A stretch of 9,443 nt of DNA from Promethearchaeota archaeon (lineage in GTDB: Archaea > Asgardarchaeota > Lokiarchaeia > Sigynarchaeales > SOKP01). Positions within the stretch are counted from its first letter, which is position 1; each line of letters opens with the position of its first letter. Position numbers and translations under genes: made by a program. The notes below the pieces were generated by a model. It ran no database searches. It was not told where the DNA came from and worked only from the letters and a program-made list of their open reading frames with translations. Below, in pieces: positions 5,089 to 9,443 of this stretch. The stretch lies in contig JAEOUI010000102.1 in assembly GCA_016839425.1 (NCBI GenBank), positions 1 to 9,443 on the forward strand. The letters run 5' to 3'.

Positions 5089-7506
5089 ATGAGCATAATG
5101 CAAGTACAAAATGTAGCACCGGAGGACTTACGGAAAAAAGTCATCAGCCGCGCCATTAGAAATATCAAGAGAGGTAATGCTGACGACGATTCCAAGAGAG
5201 GTATGTTTCGACCAGAGATCCGCTTGGATTTACAGAGATCGAGGTTGATGACTGAGTCGTACAAGAAAACAGAAGGTGAACCGATGGTTATAAGGCGCGC
5301 CAAGGCCCTAGCCAATATTTTAAACAACATGGATATTTTCATTCGAGATTACGAAAGAATAGTTGGATACCAGACAGCCGACCCAAACGGAATTTTTCAT
5401 CCAATTGAGCAGAACTGGAAATCACCACAGAGATTAGTCAATAGCGAAGCAGGCAAAACGCTATTAGACGAAACAGGACGAAAAGAACTCGACGAGCTTT
5501 GCGCCTATTGGAAGGACAAGTCAATAAGCGACCGTCACAAGGCAATATTGCCTGAAGATTTGAAAAAATATTGGATTTACGAGGGTACATTTCTCTGGAG
5601 TCAACTATCCGAGTTAGGAATCCCGAATTACGAAAAATTATTCAAGTTAGGATTAAACGGATTGATCTTGGAAATTAAGGACAAAATATCACAAGTCGAA
5701 CAAGAAATTCCAGGAGATTACATAGAACAAAAAACTTTCCTCCAAGCGGCAATCATATCTCTTGAAGCGGTCATTAATTTTTCGCATCGTTATGCTGTTT
5801 TAGCTAAGGAATCCGCTTTAAAACAGGTTAACGACCAGCGCAAATATATCCTTGAGGAGATCGCCCAGACATGCGAATGGGTTCCAGCCAATCCTCCAAG
5901 GACGTTTATCGAAGCGATCCAATTTTTCTATTTCATTCATCTAGTACGCTATTTAGAATATTCCACATTAGGTATCGGAGTGCGGATTGATAAAATATTT
6001 GGTCCCTATTACGAAAAAGATTTGAAAGAAGGACGCATCACAAAAGAAGAGACGCTAGGCATTTTACAACTGCTTTGGATCAAGCTTAACGAGCTTGGTC
6101 TCGTATATTCTCCAACCGTAAGTTCCGTATACGGTGGCGTGGCTTCCTTGCAAGCTGTTACTATCGGCGGAACGGACGAAAATGGAAAAGACGTGACGAA
6201 CGACCTTACTTATTTGACCATGGAAGCTGCAAAATCGTTAAAAATTATTGAGCCTAGCATTGTTTTGAGAATCCACGATGGAACTCCAGACGATGTTTAT
6301 TCCAAGGCAGCCGATGTAATAAAAACAGGCATTGGTTATCCTTCTTTATTTAACGACGAAGCCTTGATCCCTCTTTTTGAACGATGGGGCGTTCCAACGC
6401 ACGATGCCAAGCAGTATGCTGTGACTGGTTGTGTCTACATCGAAATCCCAGGTAAAAATATTGTTCGTCGATCGGTTGGTTATTTTGTCTTACCAAAATG
6501 CCTCTGGTGGGCGCTCCATCAGGGTGTAGATCCAAAAACAGGTGAGCAACACGGCGCTCGAACTCCCGATCCGGCGACCTTCAAAGGTTGGGAAGATGTT
6601 CTTGACGCCTACGCCGAACAAGTTAAATTCTTCACGGGCAAGATTGAGGCTCTGGAACGAATCAACAACGAGCTCTTAGCAGAATACGCCCCTAGACCCT
6701 TTTATTCTGCCATTTTGGACGGTTGCATCGAACAAGGGAAGGAATGTCGCAAGTGGGTTTACGACTCGATGATTCACCATTTCTCGCAAGTTATTGGAGG
6801 AACAAATGTGGCAGATGCCATCACGGCCATTAAAAAGGTCGTTTTTGAGGATAAGAAAGCCACGCTTCCCGAATTAATAAAAATTATGGATAGCAATTGG
6901 GAAGGTCGAGAAGATATTCGACAGGCGTGTCTTGACGCACCTAAATTCGGCAACGACGACGATTACGCAGATCTAATCGCTAGAGAAGTGCAGGCCCGAG
7001 GAGAAGCTGCCATGGAAATGGTAAAGGATCCGTTCGGTCATTCTCACAGAGGAGACGGGAGCGCTGTATCTGCCACCTATGGATTGGCAAATGATACGCC
7101 CGCTACTCCCGATGGTCGCTACAACGGCGAGCCTTTTGCAGATTCTACTCTAGCGCCCGCACCAGGGAGGGACAAGAAAGGCCCCACTGCGGTATTAAAA
7201 TCCGTTTCCAAGATTAGCACCGTGGACACATACAATCACTTACTCAATCAGAAGTTCCTTCCTAAGTTTTTGGAGGACGACCTCAAACCGATGTTTCTCA
7301 GTTATTTAAAAACCTGGAAGGCGTTAAACATTCCTCACATCCAGTTTAACATTGTTGATAAGGAGACATTATTGCAGGCAAAAGCCCAACCTGAACGATA
7401 TAGCGACCTCATTGTGCGTGTTGCGGGATTCAGCGCATATTTCGTTGATTTATCTTCGGGACTACAGGATCATATCATAGCCAGGACAGAGCAGAGTTTG
7501 AAGTAA
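5089..7506 (+). CDS. Glycyl radical enzyme of the PFL-like superfamily, substrate unassigned
   Basis: The 805-residue length is normal for the family. The PFL-like barrel spans about residues 10-670, and the glycyl radical domain about 690-805 ends with RVAGFSAYF, in which Gly780 is the radical site, followed by SSGLQDHIIARTEQ. Other family marks are FGNDDDYADLI, the TPDGRYNGEPFADS loop and HIQFNIVD. The active-site Cys is C448 in YAVTGCVYIEIPGK. A single Cys rules out pyruvate formate-lyase, which has Cys-Cys. Characterised choline lyase, glycerol or diol dehydratases and 4-hydroxyphenylacetate decarboxylase carry Glu at Cys+2; here that position is Tyr450, with Glu only at 452. The reaction is therefore open: an unusual lyase or decarboxylase, or a fumarate-adding (alkylsuccinate synthase-like) enzyme, are options. 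It is oxygen-sensitive, cytoplasmic, and served by the activase 86 bases downstream. ATG 5098 is an alternative start. Confidence 0.95.
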   Translation: MSIMQVQNVAPEDLRKKVISRAIRNIKRGNADDDSKRGMFRPEIRLDLQRSRLMTESYKKTEGEPMVIRRAKALANILNNMDIFIRDYERIVGYQTADPNGIFHPIEQNWKSPQRLVNSEAGKTLLDETGRKELDELCAYWKDKSISDRHKAILPEDLKKYWIYEGTFLWSQLSELGIPNYEKLFKLGLNGLILEIKDKISQVEQEIPGDYIEQKTFLQAAIISLEAVINFSHRYAVLAKESALKQVNDQRKYILEEIAQTCEWVPANPPRTFIEAIQFFYFIHLVRYLEYSTLGIGVRIDKIFGPYYEKDLKEGRITKEETLGILQLLWIKLNELGLVYSPTVSSVYGGVASLQAVTIGGTDENGKDVTNDLTYLTMEAAKSLKIIEPSIVLRIHDGTPDDVYSKAADVIKTGIGYPSLFNDEALIPLFERWGVPTHDAKQYAVTGCVYIEIPGKNIVRRSVGYFVLPKCLWWALHQGVDPKTGEQHGARTPDPATFKGWEDVLDAYAEQVKFFTGKIEALERINNELLAEYAPRPFYSAILDGCIEQGKECRKWVYDSMIHHFSQVIGGTNVADAITAIKKVVFEDKKATLPELIKIMDSNWEGREDIRQACLDAPKFGNDDDYADLIAREVQARGEAAMEMVKDPFGHSHRGDGSAVSATYGLANDTPATPDGRYNGEPFADSTLAPAPGRDKKGPTAVLKSVSKISTVDTYNHLLNQKFLPKFLEDDLKPMFLSYLKTWKALNIPHIQFNIVDKETLLQAKAQPERYSDLIVRVAGFSAYFVDLSSGLQDHIIARTEQSLK

Positions 7507-7563
7507 GTAATGATCTTTTGATAACATTTTATTTAATCTTCTGGGATTCAAGGATATCACACA

Positions 7564-7571
7564 TTATATAA
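7564..7571 (+). promoter_or_regulatory. TATA box placed for a leaderless activase transcript
   Basis: TTATATAA is centred about 26 bases upstream of the ATG at 7593, the distance at which archaeal transcription starts. The mRNA would begin at or next to the start codon. No ribosome site precedes the ATG, which agrees. The activase can therefore be transcribed apart from the enzyme gene. Confidence 0.5.
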
Positions 7572-7592
7572 ATTCATATATGAGAAATTTCA

Positions 7593-8516
7593 ATGCAGGA
7601 ATCGAATACCGAAATGAAAGGGATAATTTTTGATATTCAAAAATTCAGCGTGCACGACGGTCCAGGAATTAGAACTACAGTCTTCTTGAAAGGGTGCCCG
7701 TTGCGATGCTCATGGTGTGCAAATCCGGAATCTCAAGATTATTCCTTTACCCTCATGGTGCGCGAGGTAAACTGCAAGAGTTGCGGCGCATGCGTTAAAG
7801 TCTGTCCGCAAAGTGCAATCTTTTTTACAGATGCAGGCGTGAGAAAGATAGATTGGAACAAGTGCGATTCTTGCTTGGTTTGCGTTGAAAGTTGCATTTA
7901 TCATTCTCTAAATCGATGTGGATGGCATGTATCTGTTGAAGAAGTATTAGAAGAAGTCATTCAAGATAAACCGTTTTACGAGAATTCTGGTGGAGGCGTC
8001 ACTATCTCTGGAGGGGAACCATTGTCTCAACCCATATTCTTGCTTGACCTGCTAACCGAATGTAATAAAAATGGATTACATACGGCGATTGAAACAACGG
8101 GACACGCTCCATGGATGGTAATAGAAAAGATTTTACCTCATGTTGACCTAATCCTTTTCGACATCAAACACATGGATCCAGAAAAGCATCAAGATACTAC
8201 TGGCGTCAAGAACAATCTCATCTTGGAGAACCTCAAGAAAATTGCAAAAATACACGATAATATATGGCTCCGAGTACCATTGATCTCTGGATTTAACGAT
8301 TCGGAGGACCATATAAGAAAAGTTGCCACGCTTGGAAAGGAAATTGGAGCAAAAAAGATTTCCTTGCTGCCTTATCACGAGGGAGGAAAAAATAAATGCG
8401 AACAAATCGGCAAATCTTACTTGTTTTCCAGTAATGTAGCCCCCGACGAGAATAAAATAGCTCGCTTGAAAACGATCATCAAGGAAATTGGTTTGGAAGT
8501 ATCAATAGGAAATTAA
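7593..8516 (+). CDS. Glycyl radical enzyme activating enzyme (radical SAM, two extra 4Fe-4S clusters)
   Basis: This 307-residue enzyme cleaves S-adenosylmethionine and abstracts a hydrogen from the conserved Gly of its partner, here Gly780 of the upstream enzyme. The radical SAM motif is C35-x3-C39-x2-C42 within KGCPLRCSWCANPE, preceded by the family's HDGPGIRTTVFLKG. A ferredoxin-like insert follows with two full CxxCxxCxxxC sets, C61/C64/C67/C71 and C91/C94/C97/C101. This insert is present in activases of dehydratase, choline lyase, decarboxylase and benzylsuccinate synthase type, and absent from the short pyruvate formate-lyase activase, which agrees with the non-PFL nature of the partner. 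The SAM-binding GGE motif lies at 140-142 (TISGGEPLSQP). The C-terminal half keeps the DIKHMD and LRVPLISGFND elements. Start 7593 fits the leaderless TATA box; ATG 7614 would also leave all motifs. The protein is complete. Confidence 0.96.
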   Translation: MQESNTEMKGIIFDIQKFSVHDGPGIRTTVFLKGCPLRCSWCANPESQDYSFTLMVREVNCKSCGACVKVCPQSAIFFTDAGVRKIDWNKCDSCLVCVESCIYHSLNRCGWHVSVEEVLEEVIQDKPFYENSGGGVTISGGEPLSQPIFLLDLLTECNKNGLHTAIETTGHAPWMVIEKILPHVDLILFDIKHMDPEKHQDTTGVKNNLILENLKKIAKIHDNIWLRVPLISGFNDSEDHIRKVATLGKEIGAKKISLLPYHEGGKNKCEQIGKSYLFSSNVAPDENKIARLKTIIKEIGLEVSIGN

Positions 8517-8635
8517 TTTCGAATTCTTGATAAAAACAATATAGAAAAGTGCGATTATTTAAGTTTGAATGATAAATACGAATCTAGGAAGAACATATTC
8601 ATAAATATATAAATTGACAATCAAAAAGAACTCGC

Positions 8636-8824
8636 TTACTCTTCAAGCATATCAGAATCTATCATCCCATGGCGTGTGATAAATTTTAACGAGAATCTCT
8701 TGAATCTTAAATATGATTTAGCTTCATTCAACTGATTACAGATCGAGATGTAGGGACGAACAAAATCGAAGGTGAACCTATAATTCGATCTCAAAAAAAT
8801 ACAAAGAATATTAATCTCAGACAA
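8636..8824 (-). CDS. Doubtful 62-codon frame, possible gene remnant
   Basis: The frame opens at TTG 8824 and ends at TAA 8636. It contains no ATG until close to its end, and no ribosome site is visible. Its second half nevertheless looks protein-like (NQLNEAKSYLRFKRFSLKF, then HGMIDSDMLEE), with an amphipathic helix and an acidic C-terminus, which is uncommon for random AT-rich sequence. I recognise no family. It could be the tail of a decayed gene or a chance frame; I lean slightly to non-functional. Confidence 0.25.
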   Translation of the reverse strand: MSEINILCIFLRSNYRFTFDFVRPYISICNQLNEAKSYLRFKRFSLKFITRHGMIDSDMLEE

Positions 8825-8894
8825 TAAATATTATGGAATATTCGTTCGATCCACTCGAAGAAATCCAAATAAGACCAAGGTTTATATGAATGAA

Positions 8895-8901
8895 TTATAT
8901 G
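8895..8901 (+). promoter_or_regulatory. TATA-like box for the right-edge gene
   Basis: TTATATG is centred about 32 bases before the GTG at 8930, giving a transcript start about five bases ahead of it. A second candidate, TTTATATG at 8881-8888, is similar. The evidence is spacing and composition only. Confidence 0.3.
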
Positions 8902-8929
8902 ATCTGAATAAACTTAAATTCTAAACAAG

Positions 8930-9443
8930 GTGGGTGGGATTATTATCAAAAAAGTAAAGGGTTCGTCCGTAAAATTGATGGTCAAGGCAGTGAAAGCCAA
9001 TAAAACTAACATCTACGACCAACTATTAACTGAAGATGCAAAATCACTATTAGAAACCAGGATTCTTGATTCAATATGGTACCCCTACGAGACCTACAGA
9101 AACATCCACGATACTGTTGCTCACGTTGATGGGAAAAGTGATCCTGATATTCTCCATCAATGGGGACGAAGGTTTGGCGAGATTATCATGACTTCAGTTT
9201 ATAAGAACACCATTACCGATAAGAACATTGAAAGAATTATTGCCAAATTCAACATTTTTTTCAAGTTGACTTATAACTGTGGAGAAATAAGAATGGAAAA
9301 ATTATCCGAAAATAAAATAATCGTGAGTTACAAGGATTTTGAGCCGGATTGGGAATGTTTTTATTACATAACAAATGGTTGGATGCTGCGTTTTGTTGAA
9401 TTATGCCTTGATCAGAAAGTAATTTTTAGAATTGCCGAAAAAT
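8930..9443 (+). CDS. DUF2378-like protein, N-terminal part (cut by window edge)
   Basis: This is an open frame of 171 codons that continues past the right edge. The protein is soluble. It contains VKGSSVKLMVKAVKANK, then RILDSIWYPYETYRNIHD and QWGRRFGEIIMTSVYKN. This order (an opening KGS element, a W-Y-P-x-E-x-Y helix start, then a W-G-R-x-x-G-E helix) resembles the DUF2378/TIGR02265 family known from Myxococcus, and versions I associate with Asgard genomes; function is unknown, and the match is from memory of the pattern. The start is unusual: the frame opens at 8918 and the first ATG, 8978, would cut off the conserved KGS segment. GTG 8930 keeps it, but the same bases form AAGGTGGGTGGG, a good ribosome site for an ATT at 8939 or 8942. 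The coding part is clear; only the exact start and the missing C-terminus are open. Confidence 0.7.
   Translation, partial: MGGIIIKKVKGSSVKLMVKAVKANKTNIYDQLLTEDAKSLLETRILDSIWYPYETYRNIHDTVAHVDGKSDPDILHQWGRRFGEIIMTSVYKNTITDKNIERIIAKFNIFFKLTYNCGEIRMEKLSENKIIVSYKDFEPDWECFYYITNGWMLRFVELCLDQKVIFRIAEK

Larger units (their letters stand above)
8517..8929. other. 413-base intergenic stretch, mostly without recognisable features
   Basis: The region is AT-rich between the activase and the right-edge gene. It holds one doubtful minus-strand frame (8636-8824, listed separately) and TATA-like boxes at 8881-8888 and 8895-8901 facing right. I see no RNA gene, repeat array or hairpin terminator. Confidence 0.5.

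Noticed and set aside
6350..6535. Minus-strand 61-codon frame inside the glycyl radical enzyme gene
   Set aside because: It is antisense to the Cys-loop region, which is conserved for protein reasons; the opposite frame is a by-product.
5089..7506. Naming the enzyme pyruvate formate-lyase (pflB/pflD) or benzylsuccinate/alkylsuccinate synthase
   Set aside because: The single Cys loop excludes classic PFL. Nothing visible proves a fumarate-adding enzyme, and no small subunits of benzylsuccinate synthase type are present in the window.
5089..8516. Bacterial microcompartment locus around the glycyl radical enzyme
   Set aside because: No shell protein, aldehyde or alcohol dehydrogenase, or phosphotransacylase gene is present, and the enzyme has no long N-terminal encapsulation extension.
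1..9443. CRISPR array, insertion sequence, tRNA or rRNA
   Set aside because: No regularly spaced direct repeats, transposase motifs, terminal inverted repeats, or cloverleaf/rRNA signatures were seen on either strand.

Overview
The window looks like a piece of an archaeal chromosome, most likely from an uncultivated Asgard (Lokiarchaeota-like) lineage. The evidence is its clear A+T richness, TATA-like boxes about 20-45 bases before many starts with few good Shine-Dalgarno sites, a membrane-anchored NosD-type beta-helix surface protein, and protein styles I associate with Asgard genomes (a CBS pair joined to a longin-like sensor domain, and a DUF2378-like protein). The lineage call is inference; no rRNA or tRNA gene is present.

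Layout. Positions 1-333 (minus) hold the N-terminal part of an ArsB/NhaD-type ion transporter cut by the window edge. Diverging from it is a 46-residue zinc-ribbon protein (461-601), too short for ordinary gene callers, then a CBS-pair/longin-like fusion (690-1550). Convergent with that is a short Smr-domain protein (minus, 1579-1821). Directly upstream of it lies a protein-like 42-codon reading frame (1836-1964) that follows an in-frame TAG and has no ATG at its N-terminus. Then come a doubly membrane-anchored, N-glycosylation-rich beta-helix protein (2191-3366), an orphan 153-residue protein (3644-4105) and a seven-helix membrane protein (about 4241-4945).

The metabolic core is a glycyl radical enzyme (5089-7506) followed by its radical SAM activase with two extra 4Fe-4S clusters (7593-8516). 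The activase installs the radical on Gly780, which then moves to Cys448. The enzyme is not a pyruvate formate-lyase: it has one Cys rather than Cys-Cys. It also lacks the Glu at Cys+2 that the characterised dehydratases, choline lyase and decarboxylases share, having Tyr instead, so its substrate is open. The two genes point the same way, but the activase has its own TATA box placed for a leaderless transcript.

The right end holds a 413-base stretch with one doubtful minus-strand frame, and then the start of a DUF2378-like protein (about 8930 onward) that lacks a usable ATG and is cut by the window edge. No insertion sequence, CRISPR array, attachment site or integrase is visible. The most unusual items are the atypical Cys loop of the glycyl radical enzyme, the TAG-interrupted frame upstream of the Smr gene, and the CBS/longin-like fusion.
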